Shown here: positions 1 to 7,945 of the stretch, piece after piece
How the letters are laid out: the number at the start of each line of letters is the position of its first letter
Position numbering within the stretch: position 1 is the stretch's first letter
Origin: Pseudomonadota bacterium
Lineage (GTDB): Bacteria; Pseudomonadota; Gammaproteobacteria; JAKAQQ01
Direction of reading: 5' to 3'
DNA: 13,556 bases
NCBI GenBank assembly: GCA_021828425.1
Contig: JAKARN010000015.1
Coordinates: 1 to 13,556 of the forward strand
Translations under genes and position numbers: made by a program
Notes under the pieces: generated by a model
What the model saw: the letters and a program-made list of their open reading frames with translations, nothing else
Database searches by the model: none
Told to the model about the DNA's origin: nothing

Positions 1-1907
1 ATCTTGGACTCCTTGAGACGAATACCCATGATCTGGAGAGTCAGGTCGAACGGGTCAGGCGGCTGAACCGGATCTACCGGGTGCTGAGTGCCACCAACGG
101 CGCAATCCTGAGGATCCGCAACCGTCACGCCCTTTTTGAGGAAGCCTGCCGGATTGCCGTGGAGCACGGAGGACACCCCGTGGCTTGGATCGGTGTTGTG
201 GCTCAAGGTAGTAACCAGGTCACGATCGGGGCCCATGCCGGCATGGACCGGGAACTGCTCGACAAAATGCTGGTTTCCAGGGATGCCGCTCTCCCGCAAG
301 GCGGGGGAACCCTGGGATCGGCCCTGCGGTCGGGCCTGCCCAGTATCTGCCATGACGTGGCCACGGATCCGCGGATGACGCCGTGGCGGGATGTCCTTCT
401 CGCAGCCGGATGTCATGCCGTTGCGACCTTTCCGCTGTCCGTGGCTGGACGGGTGACCGGAAGTTTCACGATCTATGCCGAAAAATCCGGATCCTTCGAT
501 GAGGAGGAAGTCCGTCTCTTCAAGGAGGTGGCGGTGGATATCGCGCTCGGCCTTGAGATCATCGAGACCGGAGCCCAACGCGACCATCTGGCCCATCATG
601 ATCCGTCGACCGGTCTGCCGAACCGGGGATATTTTGTCGACCTGCTCGACCGGGCCCTCCGGGTTTTCGCTCGGGGAGGAGGGGAAGCATCGGTTCTGGC
701 CGTGGAAATCCCGGAACTGGATGAGATCATCGACCGTTACGGGTGGCACCAGGCCGAGGAAATCCTGCGCGAGCTCGCGCCCCGCCTCGTCGAGCGATTG
801 CGCGAGGGCGATGTGGTGAGCCGGCTCGACCGGCATACCCTGGGCATTGCCCTGCTTGCCGGGAGTCGGGAGCCGGTCGATCCGGAAGCCGTCGCCGTCC
901 GCCTCCTCCGGGATTTCCCTCGTGAGGTCGTGGCCCAAGATATCCGGCACCGCCTGACCGCGTTCATCGGCGCCGCCCGGCATGAGCCGGGCATGGATGC
1001 GGAGACTCTGGTCCGGAACGCCGAAATTGCGGTGCATACGCTGGAACGGACGACGGAGCGAAAATTCCAGTTTTTTTCCCATCAGGCGGATCTCCGAGAG
1101 GCCCGCCGTCACGGGATCGGGCAGGCCCTCCATCAGGCGCTGGAAAAAAGGGAACTGACCCTCCTCTATCAGCCTTACGTGGACATCAGGACCGGGAAGG
1201 TGGCCGGTGCCGAGGCGCTCTTGCGCTGGCACCCTCCCGGCCTGGGGCCGGTTTCGCCGGGCGAGTTCATTCCGATTGCCGAGCAGACCGGTTATATCAG
1301 CGAGATCGGGGCGTGGGTTTTCCGTTCCGTCCTCAGGCAGGCTCGTGCCTGGAATGACCGTGGCCACTCGCCGGGAACCGTGAGTGTCAACCTCTCCGCC
1401 CGTGAACTCGCGGATCGGCACATCGTCGAGAATATCAAGAAACACCTCGGGGAGAGCGGCATCGACCTCGACAAATGTCCCGTGGCGATCGAGCTCACGG
1501 AAACCGCTGCGGTTCGTGATTTTTCGAGGGCCGCAACAGCGCTCGGAAAGCTTCGGGCGCTCGGGTTCAAGATCTATCTCGACGATTTCGGCACCGGCTA
1601 TTCCTCGCTGCTCTACCTGCAGCAGATGCCACTGGATGTGCTCAAGATCGACCTGTCGTTCATCCAGCGGATCATCGAGGATCAGGCTTCGCTGGCGCTG
1701 ACCCGGAGCAGCATTTCCCTCGCACATAGCCTGAATCTCCGGGTCATTGCCGAAGGCGTCGAGACCGTGGCCCAGCTGACCCTCCTGGGTGAGCTGGGAT
1801 GCGACATTGCCCAGGGTTATCTCGTGAGTCGCCCCCTCCCAGCCGACCTGCTCGAGCAATTCCTGGAAAAGGGCCGAGGCCCGTTTCCCCCTCCGGGTTC
1901 ATGCTAG
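1..1907 (+). CDS. GAF-GGDEF-EAL c-di-GMP phosphodiesterase, 5' end outside window
   Basis: The reading frame is open to the left edge (first full codon at 3), so the gene begins upstream. The in-frame GTG at 81 is not taken as the start because the residues before it (LESQVERVRRLNRIYRVL) are a typical helix leading into a GAF domain in this family. Order: GAF sensor to about nt 560; GGDEF domain from the DPSTGLPNR segment near 600 to about 1060; EAL domain from about 1130 to 1890. The GGDEF signature is degenerate, reading RLDRHTLG where RxGGDEF is expected, so cyclase activity is unlikely. The EAL domain keeps its EAL motif (Glu at 1212), the Asn of VSVNLSA, ELTE, DDFGTGYS (from 1581), KID, AEGVE and QGY, so it should hydrolyse c-di-GMP in the cytoplasm. 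The signal sensed by the GAF domain is unknown. The next gene starts 29 nt downstream on the same strand. Confidence 0.93.
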   Translation, partial: LGLLETNTHDLESQVERVRRLNRIYRVLSATNGAILRIRNRHALFEEACRIAVEHGGHPVAWIGVVAQGSNQVTIGAHAGMDRELLDKMLVSRDAALPQGGGTLGSALRSGLPSICHDVATDPRMTPWRDVLLAAGCHAVATFPLSVAGRVTGSFTIYAEKSGSFDEEEVRLFKEVAVDIALGLEIIETGAQRDHLAHHDPSTGLPNRGYFVDLLDRALRVFARGGGEASVLAVEIPELDEIIDRYGWHQAEEILRELAPRLVERLREGDVVSRLDRHTLGIALLAGSREPVDPEAVAVRLLRDFPREVVAQDIRHRLTAFIGAARHEPGMDAETLVRNAEIAVHTLERTTERKFQFFSHQADLREARRHGIGQALHQALEKRELTLLYQPYVDIRTGKVAGAEALLRWHPPGLGPVSPGEFIPIAEQTGYISEIGAWVFRSVLRQARAWNDRGHSPGTVSVNLSARELADRHIVENIKKHLGESGIDLDKCPVAIELTETAAVRDFSRAATALGKLRALGFKIYLDDFGTGYSSLLYLQQMPLDVLKIDLSFIQRIIEDQASLALTRSSISLAHSLNLRVIAEGVETVAQLTLLGELGCDIAQGYLVSRPLPADLLEQFLEKGRGPFPPPGSC

Positions 1908-1936
1908 AGTGGCCCGAGACGCTTTGGAGCTACCCG

Positions 1937-3502
1937 ATGCCCCCGAAAAATGCCCGCAGGTTCCTCCCGGTTTTGATCCTCGCGGTTTTTGGCCCGGGCA
2001 TCCCGGTGACTTGGGCCGCCCCTCCGCCGCCGCCACCTCCCCTGTCGCCGCCCCTTCACGCCCGGAGTGTCGCAACCCGGCACGCCGTGACGGTCGATGG
2101 GCGGAAGATCCGCTATACGGCGACCGCGGGCTTCCTCGTCCTCCGCAACCCGGCCGGTCAGCCCACGGCCCGCATGTTCTACATCGCCTACCGGAAAGAC
2201 GGGGTCCGTGATGAATCCCGCCGACCGATCACCTTTGCCTACAACGGGGGGCCGGGCGGGGCCTCGGTCCTGGTCGATTTCGGGGGCTTCGGTCCCCGCC
2301 GGATCGTCTGGCCGCATCCGGGATCCGTCCACGGCACGCGACCGCCCTACCGGATTGTGCCCAACCCCGATACGCTCCTCGGGGCCACGGACCTCGTCTT
2401 CGTGGATGCGGTGGGTACCGGACTGAGCCGCATCCTCCATCCGGCCGGATCGCCCCGGATGTTCTACGGCATCAACGCCGATGCCCGCGCCTTCCGTGGG
2501 TTCATCGCCGAATACCTGACCCGGGCCCGGCGCTGGAATTCGCCCAAGTTCCTGCTCGGTGAAAGTTATGGCACGACCCGCTCGGCCGTGCTCGCGGACG
2601 ACCTCGCCCGCCACGGCATTGACCTTAATGGCGTGATCATGTGCTCGACGGTGCTCGACTTCCCGACTGTGGCCTTCGCACCGGGAAACGATCTTCCCTA
2701 CATCTTCTATCTTCCCTCCTATGCGGCGGTGGCCTGGTATCACCACCGCCTCCACCCCGAACCGAAAAACCTCATGGCCTGGGTGCACGAGCTCGAGCAC
2801 TTTGCCGAAGGTCCCTACGCCGAAGCCCTCTTCCAGGGTTCCACGCTGCCGCCGGCCCGGCTCGACCAGCTGGCCACTGTCCTGGCCCGCGATACGGGGC
2901 TGCCCGCCCACCTGTGGCGCCAGGCGGATCTCCGCATCTCCCTGCCCGTCTTCCAGAAGCGCCTGCTCGGCCGGGTCAAGCGGACGGTCGGCCGCTTCGA
3001 CGGCCGCTTCAGCATGCCGGAACTCGAGCCCCTGCTCCCGATCCCGGGGACGACCAGTGCCGGAGCTGCCACGAGCGCGATCATGGGCGCGCTTACGGCG
3101 AGCTTCAACAACTACCTGGAAACCAGGCTCGATTACGTGAGTCACCTCCACTATCGCCAGCTCGACTTCAAGGTCAATGCAGCCTGGCGCTGGACCTACA
3201 CGCCGCCCGTCGAGTCACTCACGGGAGGAGGCCAGTTCTACACCAATGTGGCCCCGGCCCTGGCACGGGCCATGCTCAATGATCCGGGACTCCGGGTGCT
3301 CTTCAACAACGGCTACTTCGACATGGCGACCCCGTTCTTCGCGACGCTCTACACGGTCCACCACATGGGGCTTCCCCCGGCCGTGTTGCGGCGGATCGAG
3401 TTCCGCTATTACCCCTCCGGTCACATGCTGTACCTCAATCCGAAGGCACTGCCACTTCTCCAGGCACACATCGGGCACTTCATCGAGCGGGCCTCGCGCT
3501 AG
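1937..3502 (+). CDS. Exported S10-family serine carboxypeptidase-like protein
   Basis: 521 residues. The ATG at 1937 is chosen because GGAG lies 7 nt upstream and the protein then opens with a signal peptide (MPPKNARRF, hydrophobic LPVLILAVFG, cleavage near TWAA). Upstream in-frame ATGs at 1799 and 1901 overlap the preceding gene and lack a good ribosome site. A Pro-rich linker of seven consecutive prolines follows the signal. The S10 serine carboxypeptidase set is complete: oxyanion segment AYNGGPGGAS (residues about 101-110), nucleophile in GESYG (Ser210), Asp462 in NGYFDMAT and His496 in SGHM. It should cleave C-terminal residues of peptides in the periplasm or outside the cell, in keeping with the acid-active habit of the family. 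The substrate is not visible from sequence. The 29-nt gap to the EAL gene allows co-transcription, but no functional link is evident. Confidence 0.92.
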   Translation: MPPKNARRFLPVLILAVFGPGIPVTWAAPPPPPPPLSPPLHARSVATRHAVTVDGRKIRYTATAGFLVLRNPAGQPTARMFYIAYRKDGVRDESRRPITFAYNGGPGGASVLVDFGGFGPRRIVWPHPGSVHGTRPPYRIVPNPDTLLGATDLVFVDAVGTGLSRILHPAGSPRMFYGINADARAFRGFIAEYLTRARRWNSPKFLLGESYGTTRSAVLADDLARHGIDLNGVIMCSTVLDFPTVAFAPGNDLPYIFYLPSYAAVAWYHHRLHPEPKNLMAWVHELEHFAEGPYAEALFQGSTLPPARLDQLATVLARDTGLPAHLWRQADLRISLPVFQKRLLGRVKRTVGRFDGRFSMPELEPLLPIPGTTSAGAATSAIMGALTASFNNYLETRLDYVSHLHYRQLDFKVNAAWRWTYTPPVESLTGGGQFYTNVAPALARAMLNDPGLRVLFNNGYFDMATPFFATLYTVHHMGLPPAVLRRIEFRYYPSGHMLYLNPKALPLLQAHIGHFIERASR

Positions 3503-3525
3503 GAATCGGGGGACGGGCTCGCCGA

Positions 3526-3542
3526 GGGTCCTTCCGGGACCC
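3526..3542 (+). terminator. Hairpin after the S10 gene, possible terminator
   Basis: A perfect 6-bp stem (GGGTCC / GGACCC) encloses the loop TTCCG, 24 nt after the S10 stop. No T-run follows, so if it ends transcription it is not a canonical intrinsic terminator. Confidence 0.25.
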
Positions 3543-3670
3543 CCAGGCGGGAGTGCGTTGCACTGGCGTGGGAGATGGGAGGGGAGTCAACCGGGATCCC
3601 GGGGCGGAGAATCCGGTTCCGGGTTTGTGATCTTAATGCAAAGAAGAGGGAGAGGGAGTTGAGTCAGGAA

Positions 3671-4522
3671 ATGGCCAGAATCCAATCATCCGGGGAATCG
3701 ACCGGGGCCGGGCCGCTTGTGCGTCCGGGGGTGCTTCTCGCGGTCTTTCTCCTCTTGGGCGGCTGTGCGACCTCCGGCGCTTGGCGGGTTCCCAAGCTTC
3801 CCAAGGGAGAAACCCTGACCGTGCTCTCCCTCCTGCCGGAGGCGGCTTCGGTGGTGAGCGACACCAGCACATTTGCGCCGGACCGTGTGCGGCTCTTTCC
3901 CACCGGCGCATGGCACATCAATGCACTGAATGAACGATGGGCGATCCGGGTTTTGCGTCATCAAGGCCAGTTCCGGGCCATCAACCGTCCCCAGCGAAAG
4001 ATCCGTCGGCGTTTCGGCCCCGCCCAGCCGGGAAATCATCTCCACTTCAGCAAACCGGGCCTCACGGCCCGGCAACTGGTGGGTTCGACCGGTACGGACC
4101 TTGTGCTCGTCATCGGCCCCGCGCTTGGTGTGGAGGAGGGAACCACGACAGCGGGTCCGCTCATGTTGTTTGGGGCATTGGGAGGGGCGGTTGCCGGTGG
4201 ATTGATCCACTTCCTCGGGCCTGGCTATGGCGTCTTTCAGCGGGTCCTTCTTGATGGTACGCGAATGGGAACCTACTTCGTGGCACTTCGGATGTGGCTT
4301 CTGGATGGCCGAACCGGCAAGGTCATTGCCTCGATGGATTGCAAGCTATACAGTACGCGCTTTATCGATCGAAAAACAAAAACAAGACCAAAGGCCCAGT
4401 CGCCCTGGATCTCTCAGAAGGGTCCGGTTTCGAGAAAGAACTGGTCCTCTGTCCATGCGAGCGTCAGAGTGTTCATGAAGAGAACGGAAGCCTTGTGCCT
4501 CAGTAAACTGAAGCTGGGCTGA
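3671..4522 (+). CDS. Predicted outer-membrane or periplasmic lipoprotein, function unknown
   Basis: 283 residues from the ATG at 3671. A basic N-region and the hydrophobic stretch GVLLAVFLLLGGC end in a lipobox (LLGGC) with the lipidated Cys at residue 32. The residue after it is Ala, so lipoprotein sorting should favour the outer membrane. A second hydrophobic, Gly-rich stretch (LFGALGGAVAGGLIHF, about residues 167-182) could be a membrane-inserting glycine-zipper segment. The C-terminal third is basic. Start choice is uncertain: purine-rich GAGGGAG lies 12 nt before this ATG and AGGAA is too close, and the TTG at 3659 is an alternative that would lengthen the signal N-region by four residues. 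I do not recognise the family. It is the last plus-strand gene before the convergent metal operon. Confidence 0.75.
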   Translation: MARIQSSGESTGAGPLVRPGVLLAVFLLLGGCATSGAWRVPKLPKGETLTVLSLLPEAASVVSDTSTFAPDRVRLFPTGAWHINALNERWAIRVLRHQGQFRAINRPQRKIRRRFGPAQPGNHLHFSKPGLTARQLVGSTGTDLVLVIGPALGVEEGTTTAGPLMLFGALGGAVAGGLIHFLGPGYGVFQRVLLDGTRMGTYFVALRMWLLDGRTGKVIASMDCKLYSTRFIDRKTKTRPKAQSPWISQKGPVSRKNWSSVHASVRVFMKRTEALCLSKLKLG

Positions 4523-4571
4523 CGCGGGGTCCTGGGTCGGTGGCCGCGCGCGGGTCCCGCAGCCCGATCTC

Positions 4572-4583
4572 CAGTCCGGACTG
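4572..4583. repeat. 12-bp perfect palindrome between convergent genes
   Basis: CAGTCCGGACTG reads the same on both strands. It sits in the 138-nt gap between the lipoprotein stop and the ATPase stop. The rest of the gap is GC-rich and has no hairpin with a T-run on either strand. It may be chance. Confidence 0.3.
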
Positions 4584-4660
4584 CAGGGTTCTGCCCGGTT
4601 CGGCCGGCGAGTCGGGGGCAGTCCGGGAGAGCGGCCGACTTTGCGATTCCTTCCAGATTC

Positions 4661-6982
4661 TCAGAGCGGAACCGACCGCAGGCGTAGTGCATTCATGACC
4701 ACCGAGACCGACGACAGGCTCATGGCCAGGGCCGCGATCATGGGGGAAAGCACGAGGCCCAGGACCGGGTAGAGGAGGCCGGCCGCGAGGGGAACGCCGA
4801 TGCCGTTGTAGAGAAAGGCATAGGCGAGATTGCCACGGATGTTCCGGCGGGTGGCGCGCGAGAGACGGATGGCGCGCCCGATCGCCCCGAGATCCCCACC
4901 CATGAGGGTCACCGGGGCGCTCTCGATGGCAATGTCGGTGCCGGTCCCGAGCGCCAGGCCGACATCTGCGGCCGCCAGTGCCGGAGCATCGTTGATGCCG
5001 TCGCCCGCCATGGCCACACGCCGTCCCTGAGCTTTGAGGCGCCCGACGAGATCGGCCTTGTCCGCAGGTGAGAGACCGGAGACGACTGGGTCGATCTCGA
5101 GTCTCCCGGCCACCGATCGGGCTGTGGTTTCGGCATCCCCCGTCGCCATCACGATCCGGAGACCGAGCCGGCGGAGGGAGGCCAAGGCGGGTTGGGCCTC
5201 GGGCCGAATGGGATCCTCCACGGCGAGAAGGGCAGCCGGCTTTCGGTCCACGGCAAGCAGGAGGACGGTGGCTCCCCGCAAACGCTCCCGCTCCGCCGGG
5301 GCTTCCAGGACCCTGGGATCCACGCCCTCCTGCCGCAGGAGCTTCTCATTGCCGAGTGCGAGTGCCTGTCCGTCGATCCGGCCAGTCACCCCGAGCCCGG
5401 GCCAGGCGCGGAATTCACTGACCCGCGGCCGCTCCACTCCCGGGGGGAGCGCGGAGGTCAGGGCACGTGCCAAGGGGTGCTCGCTTCCGGCTTCGAGCCC
5501 GGCGGCGAGCGCCCGGATCGTGGTTTCATGAAATCCCGGCTGGATTTCGAGATGGGTGAGCCGGGGATGTCCCTCGGTGAGCGTGCCGGTCTTGTCCATC
5601 ACGATCGTGTCGACCTTTCCGAGATCCTCGATGGCGGCGGCATCCCGGAACAAAATCCCCAGGTGGGCACCCCGTCCGGAGGCCACCCGGATGGAGAGCG
5701 GCGTGGCGAGCCCCAAGGCGCAGGGACAGGCGATGATCAGGACGGACACCGCGGCGATCAGTCCGTGAGCGGCCGCCGGGGCGGGTCCCCATACCGTCCA
5801 GGCGATCAAGGAGAGCGCGGCAGTTGCCACCACGGCCGGCACGAAAACGGCGGCCACCCGGTCAGCCATGCGCTGGGCGGGCGCGCGTGTGCGCTGTGCT
5901 TCGGCCACGCGCGCGACGATGCGGCTCAGGGTGGTGTCAGAACCGACCTTTCCGGCGCGGATCACCAGTGTACCTTCCTGGTTGACGGTGCCCGCGCTGA
6001 CCCACTCCCCCACGCCCCGTGGGACGGGGGTGGGTTCCCCCGTGAGCATCGATTCGTCGAGATGGGTGCAGCCCTCGAGGATGGTGCCGTCCACCGCGAC
6101 CTTCTCGCCCGGCCGGACGCGCAGCCGGTCACCCACCTGGATCCGCTCGGGGACGACATCCTCTTCGTGACCCCCATCGTCGATCCGTCTGGCCCGGGGC
6201 GGAGCGAGCGCAATCAGGGAACGGATGGCCGATGCCGTGCGGCCCCGGGCAGCGAGCTCGAGGAGATCCCCCATCGTGACCAGGGTCACGATCACGGCCG
6301 CCGACTCGAAGTAGGTCGCGACCTGTCCCTGGGCACCCCGAAAACTGGGCGGGAAAAGCCCGGGGGCGAGGAATGCGACCAGGCTGTAGGCCCAGGTGAT
6401 GCCGGATCCGAGACCGATCAGGGTATACATGTTGGGGCTCCGGCAGACGAGTCCCTCGTAGCCGCGCCTGAAAAAGCCCGCCCCACCCCAGAGCACGACC
6501 AGGCTCGCGAGGGTGGCTTCAAGGAGCTCCAGCGGGAAAAGAAATCCCGTGGGCCAGGAAAAGCCGGTCTCGGGAGCCATGGCGATGACCAGAACGGGCA
6601 GGGTGAGGGATGCGAGGGTCCAGAAGCGCCGGGTCAAGGCCTTGATCTCCACCTCCCCATCCGGTCCTGCCGTGGGCAGCAAGGGCTCGAGCGCCATGCC
6701 GCAGAGCGGGCAGGATCCCGGTCCCGGGGTCCTGACTTCGGGATGCATGGGACAGGTGTGGGGCGTGCCGGCCGGGACCGGCACGGCGGTCTCGGGGCGC
6801 TTTTCGGGCCGGATGAAGGAATCCGGAGCCTGTGCGAACTTCGATCGGCATCCCCCGCAGCAGAAGAAGTAACGATGTCCCTGGTGGGTCCATTCGGGGG
6901 GGTGGTCCGCGATTTCGACCCGCATGCCGCAGACGGGATCTCTGGCCTCTCCCGGATCCGGGGTGGTTTGCCTCGGGTTCAT
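4661..6982 (-). CDS. copA: Cu+-type P1B ATPase (heavy-metal exporter) with YHS and metal-binding N-terminus
   Basis: 773 residues. It should export monovalent copper (or silver) from the cytoplasm using ATP. The N-terminus has no MxCxxC HMA domain. Instead it carries a YHS-like domain (DPVCGM at 15-20, FCCGGC at 40-45) and a second small metal-binding module (HTCPMHPE at 75-82, CPLCGM at 91-96), as in SilP/CopB-like pumps. The ATPase core is complete: TGE at 314-316, CPC at 419-421 in the transport site, phosphorylated Asp463 in DKTGTLT, SEHP at 500-503, ATGD at 613-616 and GDGINDAP at 660-667. The late-helix signatures YN (725-726) and MxxSS (754-758) are those of Cu+ pumps. AGGAGG lies 10 nt before the ATG, inside the end of the MerR gene. 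The ATG overlaps the MerR stop as ATGA, so translation is probably coupled and both genes share one promoter. Confidence 0.95.
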   Translation of the reverse strand: MNPRQTTPDPGEARDPVCGMRVEIADHPPEWTHQGHRYFFCCGGCRSKFAQAPDSFIRPEKRPETAVPVPAGTPHTCPMHPEVRTPGPGSCPLCGMALEPLLPTAGPDGEVEIKALTRRFWTLASLTLPVLVIAMAPETGFSWPTGFLFPLELLEATLASLVVLWGGAGFFRRGYEGLVCRSPNMYTLIGLGSGITWAYSLVAFLAPGLFPPSFRGAQGQVATYFESAAVIVTLVTMGDLLELAARGRTASAIRSLIALAPPRARRIDDGGHEEDVVPERIQVGDRLRVRPGEKVAVDGTILEGCTHLDESMLTGEPTPVPRGVGEWVSAGTVNQEGTLVIRAGKVGSDTTLSRIVARVAEAQRTRAPAQRMADRVAAVFVPAVVATAALSLIAWTVWGPAPAAAHGLIAAVSVLIIACPCALGLATPLSIRVASGRGAHLGILFRDAAAIEDLGKVDTIVMDKTGTLTEGHPRLTHLEIQPGFHETTIRALAAGLEAGSEHPLARALTSALPPGVERPRVSEFRAWPGLGVTGRIDGQALALGNEKLLRQEGVDPRVLEAPAERERLRGATVLLLAVDRKPAALLAVEDPIRPEAQPALASLRRLGLRIVMATGDAETTARSVAGRLEIDPVVSGLSPADKADLVGRLKAQGRRVAMAGDGINDAPALAAADVGLALGTGTDIAIESAPVTLMGGDLGAIGRAIRLSRATRRNIRGNLAYAFLYNGIGVPLAAGLLYPVLGLVLSPMIAALAMSLSSVSVVMNALRLRSVPL

Positions 6983-7389
6983 TCCCGGCGATCCTCCTCG
7001 CGGTTCAAGGCTGAGAGGATCGGACAGGAAGCGGTTGGCCCTTCTCCGGGGCAGCGGTCGACGAGCATCGCGAGCGACTGCCGGATCCGGGTGAGCTTGA
7101 GGAGACGGTGGTCCAGGTCCGCAAGCTTGCGGCCCGCCGCGGCCCGGACCGCCCGCACCTTCTCCCTGCCATCGGGAGCCAGCAGTTCCTCGATCTCGGA
7201 CAGGCTGAAGCCCAGGGCCTTGGCCCGGTGGATGAAACGCAAGCGGTGGAGGGCCTCGGCCCCGTAACTGCGGTAACCGGAGGGACGGCGTGCGGGGGGG
7301 GGAAGGAGTCCCGCGCGCTCGTAGTAGCGGATGGTGTCGATCGCAAGACCGCTCTGGCGGGCGACTTCACCGATCTTGAGGTCGGGCAT
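6979..7389 (-). CDS. MerR-family metal-responsive regulator
   Basis: 136 residues from the ATG at 7389. The longer frame to 7449 is rejected because its TTG is the -35 element of the promoter. Residues 5-75 form the winged-helix DNA-binding domain (KIGEVARQSGLAIDTIRYYE, GYRSY, LGFSLSEI), residues about 75-110 the dimerisation helix, and the C-terminal loop holds Cys113 and Cys122 (C-x8-C, then PILSAL). The dimerisation-helix position that is Ser77 in CueR and Cys79 in ZntR aligns with Val78 here. The C-x8-C spacing is that of MerR, ZntR and PbrR, not the C-x7-C of CueR, so the metal it senses cannot be assigned from the family rules. It is the first gene of the operon and should activate its own promoter and the downstream ATPase when metal is bound. 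No strong Shine-Dalgarno precedes the ATG. Confidence 0.9.
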   Translation of the reverse strand: MPDLKIGEVARQSGLAIDTIRYYERAGLLPPPARRPSGYRSYGAEALHRLRFIHRAKALGFSLSEIEELLAPDGREKVRAVRAAAGRKLADLDHRLLKLTRIRQSLAMLVDRCPGEGPTASCPILSALNREEDRRE

Positions 7390-7417
7390 GGCGGCATCCG
7401 GTGCGGGGGTGCAATGC

Positions 7418-7449
7418 AGTTTAAACCCTGGAGTAGGCTCCAGAGTCAA
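7418..7449 (-). promoter_or_regulatory. MerR-type promoter and operator of the regulator-ATPase operon
   Basis: On the minus strand TTGACT (7449-7444) is the -35 and TAAACT (7423-7418) the best -10, 20 bp apart, the overlong spacer typical of MerR-activated promoters. The spacer carries a 22-bp dyad at 7425-7446 whose arms match at ACnCTGGAG. The start TTGACTCTGGAG and the central CTCCAG are very close to the E. coli ZntR-controlled zntA promoter as I remember it. Transcription should begin near 7411, leaving a leader of about 20 nt. Confidence 0.85.
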
Positions 7450-7502
7450 GGGGGCGGAGGGGTTTCGGAAAGCCGCGCTCCGGCTCCCCGGACCGGGATC
7501 GC

Positions 7503-7742
7503 CCGGGTTTCCGGTTCATTGACGAAGATGGGTGGCTGAACCGCTTGCGGCTCGATCGGCTGCGCCAGCATTCCTCGAAATCGGGTCCGAGGGATGCCGG
7601 TTTCGACTACCGCAAGGCGTTCAAGCGCCTCGACTTCACCGCCTGAAGCCGGATCTCACCACGCGGATGACCGATTCGCGGGACTGGTAGCCTCTTGTTC
7701 ATCCGCATGGTGTGGCATGCTGCTGGAACCGACCGCTTGCTC
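7503..7742 (+). pseudogene. katG: katG (catalase-peroxidase) N-terminal remnant
   Basis: Three frames read in turn as the N-terminal part of KatG. Frame 1 (to the stop at 7644) gives LRQHSSKSG, then [13 protein letters not shown], matching the KatG stretch LNLKILHQHS...FDYAKEFKKLDF. One lost base near 7641 moves to frame 2, giving [15 protein letters not shown] then TAG at 7688, matching the LMTDSQDWW segment. A deletion of about 20 nt moves to frame 3 at 7692, giving LLFIRMVWHAAGT, matching PLFIRMAWHSAGT and keeping the distal haem-pocket Arg (7704), Trp (7713) and His (7716). Similarity fades after about 7740 and the remaining 600 or more residues are absent. KatG removes hydrogen peroxide; this copy cannot. 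It lies divergent to the metal operon and its 5' end runs close to that operon's promoter. Confidence 0.82.
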
Positions 7743-7749
7743 CGACGGC

Positions 7750-7945
7750 CGGCCTAGGGCGGGGGGTTTTCCAGCGTGAAACCCTCTGTTCGAATCCCCG
7801 GGGTTGCACGCGCCACCATTCACGGATGCCGGGGGGCTGGTAGACGAGGCGGTTGGGCCGGGAGGTTTCGGGCAGAAGCCGGGCAGGCCGGAGATGGCCG
7901 GGGCGTCCCCAGTCCACGAGGCTGAGGCGGAGACGGGTTTGTCAG
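7750..7945 (-). pseudogene. Possible remnant of a large repeat or adhesin-type surface protein
   Basis: The minus strand can be read as LRLSLVDWGRPGHLRPA, then NRLVYQPPGIREWWRV, then PRGFEQRVSRWKTP. The core EWW-x5-GFEQ has the same spacing as the EWY-x5-GLEQGFTL motif that I recall from large surface proteins with FG-GAP or integrin-like repeats. There is no start codon and the frame is broken on both sides. The match is short and from memory, so the assignment is weak. It is wedged between the katG and transposase remnants, pointing the same way as the transposase. Confidence 0.33.

Noticed and set aside
81..83. GTG as the start of the EAL gene
   Set aside because: The frame stays open to the window edge and the residues before it belong to the family's usual sequence.
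1799..1936. Upstream starts of the S10 peptidase
   Set aside because: They would add a hydrophilic leader before the signal peptide and overlap the EAL gene by about 100 nt.
1904..3151. 415-codon open frame on the minus strand
   Set aside because: Antisense shadow of the S10 peptidase, with a composition dominated by Arg, Gly and Glu and no domain.
5192..7267. 691-codon open frame on the plus strand
   Set aside because: It runs antisense to the complete P-type ATPase and MerR genes. High-GC DNA leaves such frames open, and the translation has no recognisable domain.
7390..7449. TTG at 7449 as the MerR start
   Set aside because: It is the first three bases of the -35 element of the operon's own promoter.
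7787..7825. tRNA T-arm-like sequence (GTTCGAATC followed by CGCGCCACCA)
   Set aside because: The five bases either side of the loop do not pair and no acceptor or anticodon arm can be built. A decayed attachment site of a tRNA-targeting element is possible but unsupported.
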